A stretch of 64,000 nt of DNA from Blastococcus litoris (GTDB lineage Bacteria > Actinomycetota > Actinomycetes > Mycobacteriales > Geodermatophilaceae). Each line of letters starts with the position of its first letter. Position 1 is the stretch's first letter. Where the stretch lies: NCBI RefSeq assembly GCF_003075095.1, contig NZ_QCZF01000003.1:310001-374000 (forward strand), written 5' to 3'. Under the pieces are notes generated by a model. That model searched no databases and had not been told where the DNA came from. It saw nothing but the letters and a program-made list of their open reading frames with translations. This document shows positions 52,524 through 60,693 of the stretch, one piece after another. The position numbers were made by a program, and so were the translations under genes.

Positions 52524-53450
52524 GTGATGACCGCCGTGTACCGGGTGCCGCTGCGCACCCGTTTCCGCGGCATCGACGTCCGCGACGGCGTGCTGGTGCA
52601 GGGCCCGGCCGGCTGGGGCGAGTTCTCCCCGTTCTGGGACTACGACGTCGACGAGAGCCGCCGCTGGTGGGCGGCCGCCGTCGAGTCCGCCGTCGAGGGC
52701 TGGCCGGCCCCCGTGCGCTCGTCGGTCCCGGTGAACGTCACCGTGCCCGCGGTCGACGCCGAACGGGCGCACGCCATCGTCAGCGCGTCGGGGTGCCGCA
52801 CGGCCAAGGTCAAGGTGGCCGAACCGGGGCAGACGCCCGCCGACGACCTGGCCCGCGTCGAGGCGGTCCGCGACGCCCTGGGGCCGGCCGGCGCGATCCG
52901 GGTCGACGCCAACGCGGCCTGGGACGTCGACACGGCGGTCGCCCGCATCGGGGAGCTCGACCGCGTCGGCCTGGAGTACGTCGAGCAGCCCTGCGCCACG
53001 CTCGAGGAGCTGGTCGCGCTGCGCCGCAGGATCGAGGTCCGGGTGGCCGCCGACGAGGTCGTCCGCCGCTCGGCCGACCCGCTGCGCGTCGACCTGCGCG
53101 AGGCGTGCGATGTCGTCGTCCTCAAGGTGCAGCCGCTGGGCGGGGTGCGGGCGGCGCTGCGGGTCGCCGAGGCGCACGGCCTGCCGTGCGTCGTGTCCTC
53201 GGCGCTCGAGAGCTCGGTCGGCATCGCCGCCGGGGTCGCCCTGGCCGCCGCGCTGCCGGAGCTGCCCTTCGCCTGCGGGCTCGCCACGGTGGCCCTGTTC
53301 ACCGACGACGTGACCTCCTCACCGCTGCTCCCCGTCGACGGCGAGCTGCCGGTGGTGCGACCGGAGCCGGACCGGCTCGACGCGGTGGCGGCCGACGCGG
53401 GTACCGCCGCCCGCTGGCGCGCCCGGCTCGACGCCGTGGCGGCCGCGTGA
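52524..53450 (+). CDS. menC: o-succinylbenzoate synthase MenC
   Basis: 308 residues, enolase superfamily. Acid/base lysine in TAKVKVAEPG, metal ligands in RVDANAAWD, YVEQPC and VAADEVVR, second lysine in VVVLKVQPLGG. Dehydrates SHCHC to o-succinylbenzoate. Three adjacent in-frame starts exist (GTG 52521, GTG 52524, ATG 52527); the -10 at 52512-52517 with the window-wide six-base spacing favours 52524. Stop overlaps menD. Confidence 0.93.
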   Translation: MMTAVYRVPLRTRFRGIDVRDGVLVQGPAGWGEFSPFWDYDVDESRRWWAAAVESAVEGWPAPVRSSVPVNVTVPAVDAERAHAIVSASGCRTAKVKVAEPGQTPADDLARVEAVRDALGPAGAIRVDANAAWDVDTAVARIGELDRVGLEYVEQPCATLEELVALRRRIEVRVAADEVVRRSADPLRVDLREACDVVVLKVQPLGGVRAALRVAEAHGLPCVVSSALESSVGIAAGVALAAALPELPFACGLATVALFTDDVTSSPLLPVDGELPVVRPEPDRLDAVAADAGTAARWRARLDAVAAA

Positions 53451-55141
53451 ACCCCTCCACCGCGTTCGCCCGCGTGCTGGTCGACGAGCTGGTCCGGGGC
53501 GGCGTGACCGACGCCGTGCTGGCGCCCGGCTCCCGGTCGGCGCCGGTCGCGCTGGCGCTCGCGACCGCCGAGCGGGACGGGCGGCTGCGGCTGCACGTGC
53601 GCATCGACGAGCGGACGGCGGCCTTCCTCGCGCTCGGGCTGGCGAAGGCGTCGGGCCGGCCGGTGCCGGTGCTGACGACGTCCGGCACCGCGGCCGCGCA
53701 CCTGCACGCCGCCGTCCTGGAGGCCGACGCGAGCGGGGTTCCGCTGCTGGCGCTGACCGCCGACCGGCCGCCCGAGCTGCGCGCGACCGGCGCGAACCAG
53801 ACCATCGAGCAGACCGGGCTGTACGGCGGTGCCGTGCGGTGGGCGGCCGACGCCGGCGTGCCGGAGGAGGGCCGCGAGGAGGCGCAGAACCGGTACTGGC
53901 GGTCGCTCGTCGCCAAGGCGCTGCTCACGGCCCGCGGTGCCCTGTCGGGAGACCCGGGCCCGGTGCACCTGAACCTCGCGCTGCGCGAGCCGCTGCTGCC
54001 GGACGACGAGGGTGCGGAGCTCACCGGTCCCTGGGCCGGCCGCCCGGACGGTGCCCGGTGGACCGACGGTGAGCGCATCACCGTCGCCGCCCCCCTGGCC
54101 GGAGGCGCGGAGCGCACCCTCGTCGTCGTGGGCGACGGGCCGGGCGGGTTCGGTGCCGTGGCGGCCCAGGCGGCCACGGAGCACGGGTGGCCGGTGGTCG
54201 CCGAGCCGTCCAGTGGCGCGTGGGGGGCCTCGGAGCGCGGCGGGGCACTGCTCCTGGGGGCGCGGGACTGGGCGCGCGAGCACCGCCCGGGGCGCGTGCT
54301 GGTGATCGGCAGGCCGACCCTGTCCCGACCGGTCTCGGCGCTCCTCGCCGACCCGGAGGTCCGCGTGGAGAGCGTCGCCGCGAGCCCGAGGTGGCCGGAC
54401 GCGACGCGGTCGACCGCCCGCGTCGGCGGCCCGCCGACCGGCTTCCCCCGGATGCCGGGTCAGGTCCCGGTCGTGGCCGGATGGGCCGGGGAGTGGGCGG
54501 CGGCGGCCGACCGCGTGGGTGCCGCCGTCGACGGGCTGCTCGACGCCCGGCCGGAGTTCACCGCCGCCCGGCTCGCGCGCGACGTCGTCGCGGCGCTGCC
54601 GTCCGGGGCGCTCCTGGTGCTCGGTTCCTCGACACCGGTGCGGGACGTCGACCGGCTCGCCGTACCGCGCGGCGACCTCACCGTGCTGGCCAACCGGGGC
54701 GTGGCGGGTATCGACGGGACGATCTCGACCGCGGTGGGCGCCGCCACGGTGCACGGCGGCCCGGCGTTCGCGTTGATGGGTGACCTGACGTTCCTGCACG
54801 ACCTGACCGGTCTGCTGCTCGGCGAGGGCGAACCGGCGCCGGACCTCACCGTCGTGGTGCCCGACAACGACGGCGGCGGCATCTTCGCCCAGCTCGAGCC
54901 GGGGGAGGACCGGCACGCGCGCGACTACCGGCGGGTGTTCGGGACGCCGCACGGCCGCGACCTGGTGGCGGTGGCCCAGTCGCTGGGCTGGGCCGCGACG
55001 CAGATCTCGTCCCCGGCGGAGCTGCCGGGTGCGCTGGCCCTGGGCGGTCCGCGGGTCGTCGTCGTCCGCACCGACCAGCGGGCGGAGGCCGCGCTCGCCG
55101 TCGAGCTGCGCGCCGCCGCGGCGGACGCGCTCGCGGCCTGA
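53447..55141 (+). CDS. menD: SEPHCHC synthase MenD
   Basis: 564 residues, thiamine-diphosphate enzyme that adds 2-oxoglutarate-derived succinic semialdehyde to isochorismate. LAPGSRSAPVALALA, RTAAFLALGLAKASGRPV, TSGTAAAHLHAAVLEAD and, in the cofactor domain, MGDLTFLHDLTGLL and VVPDNDGGGIFAQLEPG. GTG 53447 overlaps menC. Confident. Confidence 0.96.
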   Translation: MNPSTAFARVLVDELVRGGVTDAVLAPGSRSAPVALALATAERDGRLRLHVRIDERTAAFLALGLAKASGRPVPVLTTSGTAAAHLHAAVLEADASGVPLLALTADRPPELRATGANQTIEQTGLYGGAVRWAADAGVPEEGREEAQNRYWRSLVAKALLTARGALSGDPGPVHLNLALREPLLPDDEGAELTGPWAGRPDGARWTDGERITVAAPLAGGAERTLVVVGDGPGGFGAVAAQAATEHGWPVVAEPSSGAWGASERGGALLLGARDWAREHRPGRVLVIGRPTLSRPVSALLADPEVRVESVAASPRWPDATRSTARVGGPPTGFPRMPGQVPVVAGWAGEWAAAADRVGAAVDGLLDARPEFTAARLARDVVAALPSGALLVLGSSTPVRDVDRLAVPRGDLTVLANRGVAGIDGTISTAVGAATVHGGPAFALMGDLTFLHDLTGLLLGEGEPAPDLTVVVPDNDGGGIFAQLEPGEDRHARDYRRVFGTPHGRDLVAVAQSLGWAATQISSPAELPGALALGGPRVVVVRTDQRAEAALAVELRAAAADALAA

Positions 55142-55224
55142 GGGTCGCCCTGGTGGGTGACACCGGCCCGCGTGCGGGGCGTCGTCCTTGCCGCCGGGTC
55201 CTCGATCGTCCAGCGTTGCGCGAC

Positions 55225-55539
55225 GTGACGCATCGCCTGGATGAGGTGCGGCTGAGCCGGCCGGTCGCCATCGCCTACCTGGTGATGGTGTCGCTCCTGT
55301 GGCTGAGCCACGTGGTCGCGCTGGTGCTGGGCCTCACCGGCGATGCGGCGCCGGTGCGATCGGACGACCCGCTGCTGGCCGGGCTCGGGCTCGCTGTCGT
55401 CGGCGCGTGCTTCCTCGTGCTCGCGGCGGTCTCCCGGCAGCTGGAGCCGGGCACGAACCTGCTCACCCACCCGATCCGGATGGTGACCCTGTTCTACGGG
55501 TCGGAGGCGCCGGTCGCCTGGCGCTCGCTGCGCGACTGA
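55225..55539 (+). CDS. small membrane protein between menD and menF
   Basis: 104 residues from GTG 55225. Two hydrophobic helices (VAIAYLVMVSLLWLSHVVAL, LAGLGLAVVGACFLVLAAV). An upstream in-frame GTG at 55153 would add 24 Arg/Pro-rich residues. Mycobacteria also have a membrane protein gene (Rv0556) right after menD. Function unknown; start uncertain. Confidence 0.65.
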   Translation: MTHRLDEVRLSRPVAIAYLVMVSLLWLSHVVALVLGLTGDAAPVRSDDPLLAGLGLAVVGACFLVLAAVSRQLEPGTNLLTHPIRMVTLFYGSEAPVAWRSLRD

Positions 55540-55545
55540 GAGCTC

Positions 55546-56796
55546 TCAGCCCTCGAGCGCGGCCTGGAAGGCGGCGAACTTCGACTGGGTCTCGGCCAGC
55601 TCGGCGGCCGGGTCCGAGCCGGCCACGATGCCGCAACCGGCGAACAGCCGGGCGCTGTCGTCGCCGACCAGCTCGGCGCAGCGCAGCGCCAGGCCGAACT
55701 CGCCGTCACCGCGGGCGTCGAGCCAGCCGACCGGCCCCGCGTAGCGGCCCCGGTCCATGCCCTCGAGCTCGGCGATGACCGCGACGGCGTCCGGCGTGGG
55801 CGTGCCACCGACGGCGGCCGTCGGGTGGACCGCGCCGATCAGCTCGAGCAGCCCGGCGCGCCCCCGCTGCGTCCCGGTGACGTCGCTGGCGAGGTGCCGC
55901 ACGTTGGCCAGCGTGAGCAGCTGTGGCTCCGCGGGGGCGTCCAGCGTCGAGCAGTAGGGCTCCAGCGCCCGGACGAGCGAGTCGACGGCCAGCGCGTGCT
56001 CGGCCCGGTCCTTGGCCGAGCCGATGAGGGCCGCGGCCAGGCGCTGGTCGTCGGCTCCGGCGCCGCGCGGGGCCGTTCCGGCCAGCACACGGGCCGACAG
56101 CTCGCGCCCGGTGCGCCGCAGCAGCAGCTCGGGCGTGGCGCCCAGGAGCCCGTCGACGGAGAAGGTCCAGCAGTCGGGGAAGCGGGCCGCCAGCTTGCGC
56201 AGCAACCGCCGCGGGTCGAGCGGGACGTCGGCGGAGACCAGCAGGTCGCGCGCGAGCACCACCTTCTGCAGCTCGCCGGCGTCGATCCGCGTGACGGCGG
56301 TGGCGACGGCGGCGCACCAGCTCGCCGGGTCCATCGCCCCGTCGGCGTAGCGCAGCCGCGGGGCAGGCCCGTCGTCGGTGCGCCCGGGGAGGAGGACGTC
56401 GCGCGGGTCGACGTCCCCGACGGTGGTCAGCCAGGCCACGCCGTCGCGACGTCCGAGCACCACCTCGGGGACGACGAAGACCGACGTCCCGGCGACCGGG
56501 TCGAAGGCGATGCTGGCGAACGCGACGGGCCCCGAACCGGGCACGGACAGCGCGTCGTCGGCGTCGAGGCCGGCGGTGTAGCGGGCCCACCACGCGGCGG
56601 CGTCCCGGAGCGCGGTGGGGCCGGTGACCTCCAGCCGCGCGGCCTCGCCCCAGCCGACCAGGCCCTCGCCGCGACGCACCCAGGAGAGCGCTCCGTCGGC
56701 CGGGAGCCGGTCCAGCAGCTCGCCGACGGCGTCCGTGCAGACCGTCGTGACGGTGCGCGCGGCCGCTGCCGGGGAGGTCAGAGCCGCTGCCGTCAC
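55546..56796 (-). CDS. menF: isochorismate synthase MenF/EntC family
   Basis: 416 residues, chorismate-binding enzyme fold. [58 protein letters not shown] and [14 protein letters not shown] with [12 protein letters not shown]. Converts chorismate to isochorismate, the first step of menaquinone synthesis. GTG 56796 has TACGCT six bases upstream. Divergent from menG, promoters interlocked. Confidence 0.93.
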   Translation of the reverse strand: MTAAALTSPAAAARTVTTVCTDAVGELLDRLPADGALSWVRRGEGLVGWGEAARLEVTGPTALRDAAAWWARYTAGLDADDALSVPGSGPVAFASIAFDPVAGTSVFVVPEVVLGRRDGVAWLTTVGDVDPRDVLLPGRTDDGPAPRLRYADGAMDPASWCAAVATAVTRIDAGELQKVVLARDLLVSADVPLDPRRLLRKLAARFPDCWTFSVDGLLGATPELLLRRTGRELSARVLAGTAPRGAGADDQRLAAALIGSAKDRAEHALAVDSLVRALEPYCSTLDAPAEPQLLTLANVRHLASDVTGTQRGRAGLLELIGAVHPTAAVGGTPTPDAVAVIAELEGMDRGRYAGPVGWLDARGDGEFGLALRCAELVGDDSARLFAGCGIVAGSDPAAELAETQSKFAAFQAALEG

Positions 56797-56802
56797 GCCC
56801 CC

Positions 56803-56824
56803 AGCGTAGGCAGCCCGGTAGCGT
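56803..56824. promoter_or_regulatory. interlocked divergent promoters of menF and menG
   Basis: Minus-strand -10 TACGCT (56803-56808), six bases before menF GTG; plus-strand -10 TAGCGT (56819-56824), seven bases before menG GTG 56832. The two are 10 bases apart, so RNA polymerase can hardly occupy both. Confidence 0.55.
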
Positions 56825-56831
56825 CGGTGCC

Positions 56832-57584
56832 GTGGGAGACCGGCGAGACCCTGCTCATAGGGACATGGCACACACCGCCGGGCTGCGGGCGGGTCTGGAC
56901 AAGCGGCCGGCCGACGTCGCGGCGATGTTCGACCGGGTCGCCAAGCGCTACGACGTCACGAACACCGTGCTCTCCGGCGGACTGGACGCCTCCTGGCGGC
57001 GGGCCACGCGCGAGGCGCTGGGCGCACGACCGGGGCAGACGGTCCTGGACGTGGCGGCCGGGACGGCCGTGTCGACGGTCGAACTCGCGGCCGGCGGCGT
57101 GACCGCGATCGCCTGCGACTTCTCCCAGGGCATGCTGCGGGCGGGGGCGGCGCGGCCGGTGCCCAAGGTGGCCGGCGACGCGATGGCGCTGCCGCTGGCC
57201 GACGAGAGCGTGGACGGCGTCGTCATCTCCTTCGGCCTGCGGAACGTGGCCGACCCGTCGGCCGCGCTGCGCGAGTTCCACCGGGTCACCAGGCCGGGCG
57301 GGACGCTGGTGATCTGCGAGTTCTCCTCGCCGACGTGGACGCCGTTCCGCACCGTCTACACCGAGTACCTGATGAAGGCCCTGCCCCGGATAGCCCGTGC
57401 GGTGTCGAGCAATCCGGAGGCCTACGTCTACCTCGCGGAGTCGATCCGCGCCTGGCCCGACCAGGCCGCCCTGGCGGCCAAGGTCCAGGACGCGGGTTGG
57501 GACGACGTCGCGTGGCACAACCTCACCGGCGGCATCGTCGCGCTCCACCGCGCGCGGCGGTCAGGGAACTCAGACGCGTCCTGA
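56832..57584 (+). CDS. menG: demethylmenaquinone methyltransferase MenG (UbiE family)
   Basis: 250 residues from GTG 56832, or 239 from ATG 56865. [36 protein letters not shown] (SAM loop), [20 protein letters not shown] and [12 protein letters not shown] are typical. Methylates demethylmenaquinone to menaquinone, last step. The -10 seven bases before GTG 56832 supports the longer form, though its first 11 residues are not conserved in the family. The 3' end overlaps the next leftward gene by 15 bases. Confidence 0.93.
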   Translation: MGDRRDPAHRDMAHTAGLRAGLDKRPADVAAMFDRVAKRYDVTNTVLSGGLDASWRRATREALGARPGQTVLDVAAGTAVSTVELAAGGVTAIACDFSQGMLRAGAARPVPKVAGDAMALPLADESVDGVVISFGLRNVADPSAALREFHRVTRPGGTLVICEFSSPTWTPFRTVYTEYLMKALPRIARAVSSNPEAYVYLAESIRAWPDQAALAAKVQDAGWDDVAWHNLTGGIVALHRARRSGNSDAS

Positions 57585-57746
57585 CCGTCCCCTCCTCACG
57601 AGGACGACGAGCAGTTCCGCCACGGTCGAGCCGAGCAGGACGACGAGCGCCAGGACCCACCGGTCCAGCACCGCGGCCGTGACCGCGCCGGCCGTCCCTG
57701 CCGCGCCGAGCAGCAGCTCGGGCCGGCCGATCGCTCGGGTCGTCAC
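57570..57746 (-). CDS. 58-residue membrane protein, unknown
   Basis: A small protein with one or two hydrophobic helices ([38 protein letters not shown]) and a basic end. GTG 57746 has CAGGAT seven bases upstream; an ATG at 57755 is possible. Its 3' end overlaps menG on the opposite strand. Confidence 0.6.
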   Translation of the reverse strand: MTTRAIGRPELLLGAAGTAGAVTAAVLDRWVLALVVLLGSTVAELLVVLVRRGRSGRV

Positions 57747-57753
57747 GCACGTC

Positions 57754-57759
57754 ATCCTG
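57754..57759 (-). promoter_or_regulatory. -10 element of the 58-residue gene
   Basis: CAGGAT on the minus strand, seven bases before GTG 57746. Confidence 0.4.
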
Positions 57760-57782
57760 CCGCACGCGGAATTGTCGTACTG

Positions 57783-57796
57783 CGAACGTATGTTCG
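57783..57796. promoter_or_regulatory. LexA (SOS) box over the HNH gene promoter
   Basis: CGAAC-GTAT-GTTCG, the perfect core of the actinobacterial SOS box CGAAC-N4-GTTCG. The -10 of the downstream gene (TATGTT, 57789-57794) lies inside it, so LexA would block polymerase directly. Confidence 0.85.
57789..57794 (+). promoter_or_regulatory. -10 element, leaderless promoter of HNH gene
   Basis: TATGTT six bases before GTG 57801, embedded in the SOS box. Confidence 0.6.
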
Positions 57797-57800
57797 ATCC

Positions 57801-59306
57801 GTGCCCGTCGACGAGCTCCGCCGCAGCCCTGTGGAGGGCGCGCTGGTCGGATTGCTGCTCGAGCAGCCGCCGGACGTTTCCCGGCTGCCCGTGGCGCTGC
57901 TGTCCGACGGGGAGAAGGCCGCCGAGCTCCAGCGGCTCCAGGCCCGCAAGGCGATGGACGCCGCGTACGAGGCGGAACTGGTCATGGGTCTCGCGGCCGA
58001 CCGCCCGGACACCGACGACCCGCCGCCGGGCCACCCCGGTGCGCGGCGCCGGGGCGCGGGGTCGCCGGTGCCGGGTACCAGCGAATTCCTGCCCGACGAA
58101 CTCGCGCTGGTGCTGAACTGCTCGCGCACCTTCGCCACGGGTGTCCTCGCGGACGCCTACGAGCTGGTCGAGCGGATGCCCGCGGTGCAGGCCGCGTGCG
58201 CCGCGGGCGCGCTGGACTGGTGGCGGGCCCGGGTCTTCGCCGACGTGCTGGGGCCGGCCTCGGACGAGGTGGTCGCCACCGTGGTGCCCGCCGTGCTGCC
58301 GGAAGCTGCCGCGCTCTCGTCGGGGCGGCTGCGGCGCCGGTTGATCTCCGCCGCGATCGCGGCGGACGAGGAGTTCGCCGAGCGACGGCGGATCGAGGCC
58401 GAGCGGCGCGCGGAGGTGCGGGTCCGGCCGACGCAGGACGGCATGTCGGTGCTGTCGAGCGAGCTGCCCTCGCCGGTGGCCGCGGCGATGTGGTCGGCGA
58501 TCGACACGGCCGCCCAGCTCGCGCGCACCGCGGGGGACGACCGACCGATCGGGCTGCTGCGCGCCGAGGCGCACGCGGCCATGGTGCTCCGGCCCGGCGG
58601 CTCGCCCTCCGGGCCCGGCTCCACCGCGCAGATCACGGTGCTCGCGCCGCTGGCGGCGTTGCACCCGGGCGGCACCGCGGACCTCGCCGTCGACCAGGGG
58701 CCGCAGGCTGCCGGCGTGCCGATCACCGCTGCACACCTGCGCGAGCTCATGACCCAGCTCGGCGCTCTCGGTGTCCAGGCACCGCCCGGCGGCAGCCTCG
58801 AGGTCGCGATCACCGGCGAGGACGGCGCGCTGCTGGCGACGGCAACCGGTGGAGAGCTGGCGCGGCAGTCCGCACGCGGCTGCCCGGTGCACGGCCGCGC
58901 CGCCGCGTGCGCCTGCCCCGTTCTCGGGGCGCCGGCCGCGGTTGCGAGATACGCGCCCTCCGCCGCCCAGGGCCGGTTCCTGAAGCTCCGCGACCGGACC
59001 TGCCGGCACCCCGGGTGCTCGCAGCCGGCCGGGCGGACCGATGCCGACCACGTCGTGGCCTACGACTGCGGCGGGCGGACCGGCTGCGAGAACCTCTGCT
59101 GCCTGTGCCGGACGCACCACCGGCTGAAGACCTTCGCCCGGAACTGGCGCTTCGAGCTCTCGCCCGACGGGACCCTCCGGGTGACCACCCCGAGCGGCGT
59201 CACCCGGTGCACCCGCCCCCCGGGTCTGCGCCACCCCGTCCTGCAACGGGCACTGCCCGCACCGGCGCCGCCACCGGGGCCGCCGGACGAACCGCCGCCC
59301 TTCTGA
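57801..59306 (+). CDS. DUF222 HNH endonuclease-like protein (13E12 family type)
   Basis: 501 residues. DUF222 occupies roughly residues 30-330; the HNH nuclease fold is at about 395-440: DRTCRHPGCSQPAGRTDADH then NLCCLCRTHHRLKT, with zinc cysteines and the HNH histidines. Mycobacterial members of this family (REP13E12) include LexA-controlled genes, and this one has a perfect SOS core over its promoter. The C-terminal 40 residues are proline rich. Often multi-copy and prone to horizontal spread. Biological role unclear. Confidence 0.9.
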   Translation: MPVDELRRSPVEGALVGLLLEQPPDVSRLPVALLSDGEKAAELQRLQARKAMDAAYEAELVMGLAADRPDTDDPPPGHPGARRRGAGSPVPGTSEFLPDELALVLNCSRTFATGVLADAYELVERMPAVQAACAAGALDWWRARVFADVLGPASDEVVATVVPAVLPEAAALSSGRLRRRLISAAIAADEEFAERRRIEAERRAEVRVRPTQDGMSVLSSELPSPVAAAMWSAIDTAAQLARTAGDDRPIGLLRAEAHAAMVLRPGGSPSGPGSTAQITVLAPLAALHPGGTADLAVDQGPQAAGVPITAAHLRELMTQLGALGVQAPPGGSLEVAITGEDGALLATATGGELARQSARGCPVHGRAAACACPVLGAPAAVARYAPSAAQGRFLKLRDRTCRHPGCSQPAGRTDADHVVAYDCGGRTGCENLCCLCRTHHRLKTFARNWRFELSPDGTLRVTTPSGVTRCTRPPGLRHPVLQRALPAPAPPPGPPDEPPPF

Positions 59307-59358
59307 CGACCCTCACCGCGGCGGACCGTGAGCGGTTCCCGGCCGGCGTCGGCATCGC

Positions 59359-59364
59359 TAGCGT
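59359..59364 (+). promoter_or_regulatory. -10 element, leaderless promoter of VOC gene
   Basis: TAGCGT six bases before GTG 59371. Confidence 0.5.
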
Positions 59365-59370
59365 CCGGGC

Positions 59371-59712
59371 GTGGCTGTCGACCTCTTCGCGGGACTGCCC
59401 GTCAGCGACTACGAGCTGTCGCTGACCTGGTACGAGCGGCTGCTCGGCGCACCCGCGTTCTTCCCGAACGAGGTCGAGGCGGTCTGGGAGATCGGCGAGC
59501 ACCGGTACCTGTACATCGACGTGCGGCCGGAGCACGCCGGCCACGCGATGCACACGCTCTTCGTCGACGACCTCGACGCGTGGGTCGACCGCCTCGCCGA
59601 CCAGGGGATATCGCCGGCCGAGCGGGAGACGTACGAGAACGGCGTGCGCAAGGTGACCTACCGGGATCCCGACGGCAACGAGATCGGACTGGGCGGCGGC
59701 CCCGCGGAGTGA
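59371..59712 (+). CDS. VOC/glyoxalase superfamily protein
   Basis: 113 residues, two beta-alpha-beta-beta-beta modules: LFAGLPVSDYELSLTWYERL and FVDDLDAWVDRLADQGI, YRDPDGNEIGLGG. The last block supplies a metal-ligand glutamate typical of VOC enzymes. Could be a dioxygenase-type, resistance or isomerase protein; not determinable. Confidence 0.85.
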   Translation: MAVDLFAGLPVSDYELSLTWYERLLGAPAFFPNEVEAVWEIGEHRYLYIDVRPEHAGHAMHTLFVDDLDAWVDRLADQGISPAERETYENGVRKVTYRDPDGNEIGLGGGPAE

Positions 59713-59747
59713 TGCCTCCCCGGGTTCCGGTCGGGCACCTCCGGTCA

Positions 59748-59753
59748 TAGCGT
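59748..59753 (+). promoter_or_regulatory. -10 element before the proline-rich ORF
   Basis: TAGCGT six bases before ATG 59760. Confidence 0.5.
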
Positions 59754-59759
59754 CGGTCC

Positions 59760-59912
59760 ATGACGAGCCCGCCGCCCCCGTCCCCGCAGCCACCGGGTCC
59801 CTCGCCGTCGCCGACCGACCCCATCCCGCCGCCGATGCCTGCGCCGTACCCGACCCCGGATCCGGTCGACCCGTCGGCGCCCCCGCCCGCGCCGATGCCC
59901 GAACCGCTCTAG
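59760..59912 (+). CDS. 50-residue proline-rich peptide ORF
   Basis: ATG 59760 to TAG 59910-59912 encodes 50 residues, 26 of them proline (begins MTSPPPPSPQPP, ends APMPEPL). No lysine, arginine or cysteine; four acidic residues. A leaderless-type promoter precedes the ATG with the usual six-base spacing and the PRTase gene starts 16 bases after the stop. Such a run would need EF-P to be translated efficiently. It may be a real small protein or a chance frame in C-rich DNA; the promoter tips me to the former. Confidence 0.5.
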   Translation: MTSPPPPSPQPPGPSPSPTDPIPPPMPAPYPTPDPVDPSAPPPAPMPEPL

Positions 59913-59927
59913 GGCCGGGGGCCTCCG

Positions 59928-60587
59928 GTGGGCCGCCGCGCGTTCGCCGACCGCGGCGCCGCAGGACGGGCGCTCGGCGAGCACCTCGCCCGCCGTCCCC
60001 TCCCCGCCCCGCTCGTGCTCGGCCTGCCCCGCGGCGGGGTGGTCGTCGCCGCGGAGGTGGCCGCAGCGCTCGCCGCCCCGCTCGACGTCCTCGTCGTCCG
60101 CAAGCTCGGCCTGCCCGCCCAGCCCGAGCTGGCCATGGGCGCGATCGCCGCGCTCGGCGAGGCGGTCGAGACGGTGCGGGTCGAGTCCGTCCTCGTCGCG
60201 GCCGGCGCCGGCAGCGCCGCCTTCGACGAGGTGGGGCGGCGGGAGCTCGTGGAGCTGCGGCGGCGGGAGGCCGCCTACCGGGAGGGCCGGCCGCCACCGG
60301 CCGTCGCCGGGCGCGCGGTGGTCCTGGTCGACGACGGGCTCGCGACCGGCGCCACCATGCACGCCGCCGTCGTCGCCGCCAGGTCCGGGAGCCCTGCGTC
60401 GATCACCGTCGCCGTGCCGGTCGGCTCGCCGCGGGCCTGCGACGCACTCCGGCCGCTCGTCGACGACCTGGTCTGCCTGCTGGCCCCGCCCTCGTTCCGG
60501 GCAGTCGGGCACGCCTACGGCGACTTCGGCCAGACCACCGACGAGGAGGTCCGGCACGCCCTCCACGGCGCCGCCCGCGAGCTGTGA
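59928..60587 (+). CDS. phosphoribosyltransferase domain protein
   Basis: 219 residues. PRPP-binding loop VVLVDDGLATGATMHAAV (about 130), and N-terminal VLGLPRGGVVVAAEVAAAL with RKLGLPAQPELAMGAIA typical of the stress-linked PRTase group found with dienelactone hydrolases in actinobacteria. Substrate unknown; probably not a housekeeping purine enzyme. GTG 59928. Confidence 0.85.
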   Translation: MGRRAFADRGAAGRALGEHLARRPLPAPLVLGLPRGGVVVAAEVAAALAAPLDVLVVRKLGLPAQPELAMGAIAALGEAVETVRVESVLVAAGAGSAAFDEVGRRELVELRRREAAYREGRPPPAVAGRAVVLVDDGLATGATMHAAVVAARSGSPASITVAVPVGSPRACDALRPLVDDLVCLLAPPSFRAVGHAYGDFGQTTDEEVRHALHGAAREL

Positions 60588-60610
60588 CCGATCGCACCGC
60601 CAGGGGGTGC

Positions 60611-60640
60611 TGTCAGGTTGCTCACACCGCGGCCTAGACT
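60611..60640 (+). promoter_or_regulatory. promoter of the reductase-nuo genes
   Basis: -35-like TGTCAG (60611-60616), 18-base spacer, -10 TAGACT (60635-60640). Predicted start is about 60647, directly before the Rex operator. Confidence 0.5.
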
Positions 60641-60654
60641 CGGAACTGTCGACT

Positions 60655-60672
60655 TTGTGAACCAATTCACAA
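60655..60672. promoter_or_regulatory. perfect Rex operator before the reductase and nuo genes
   Basis: TTGTGAACCAATTCACAA, an exact match to TTGTGAA-N4-TTCACAA. It lies just downstream of the predicted transcription start and 21 bases before GTG 60694, so Rex should act as a roadblock. Confidence 0.92.
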
Positions 60673-60693
60673 GCGGAACCGAGGAGGCGCGCC

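Noticed and set aside
55153-55224. Longer start (GTG 55153) for the small membrane protein after menD
   Set aside because: The added 24 residues are Arg/Pro rich and not membrane-protein-like; GTG 55225 preferred, with low certainty.
57570-59246. 558-codon minus-strand frame opposite the HNH gene
   Set aside because: Only the last 58 codons look like a membrane protein with its own promoter; the rest is antisense to DUF222/HNH.
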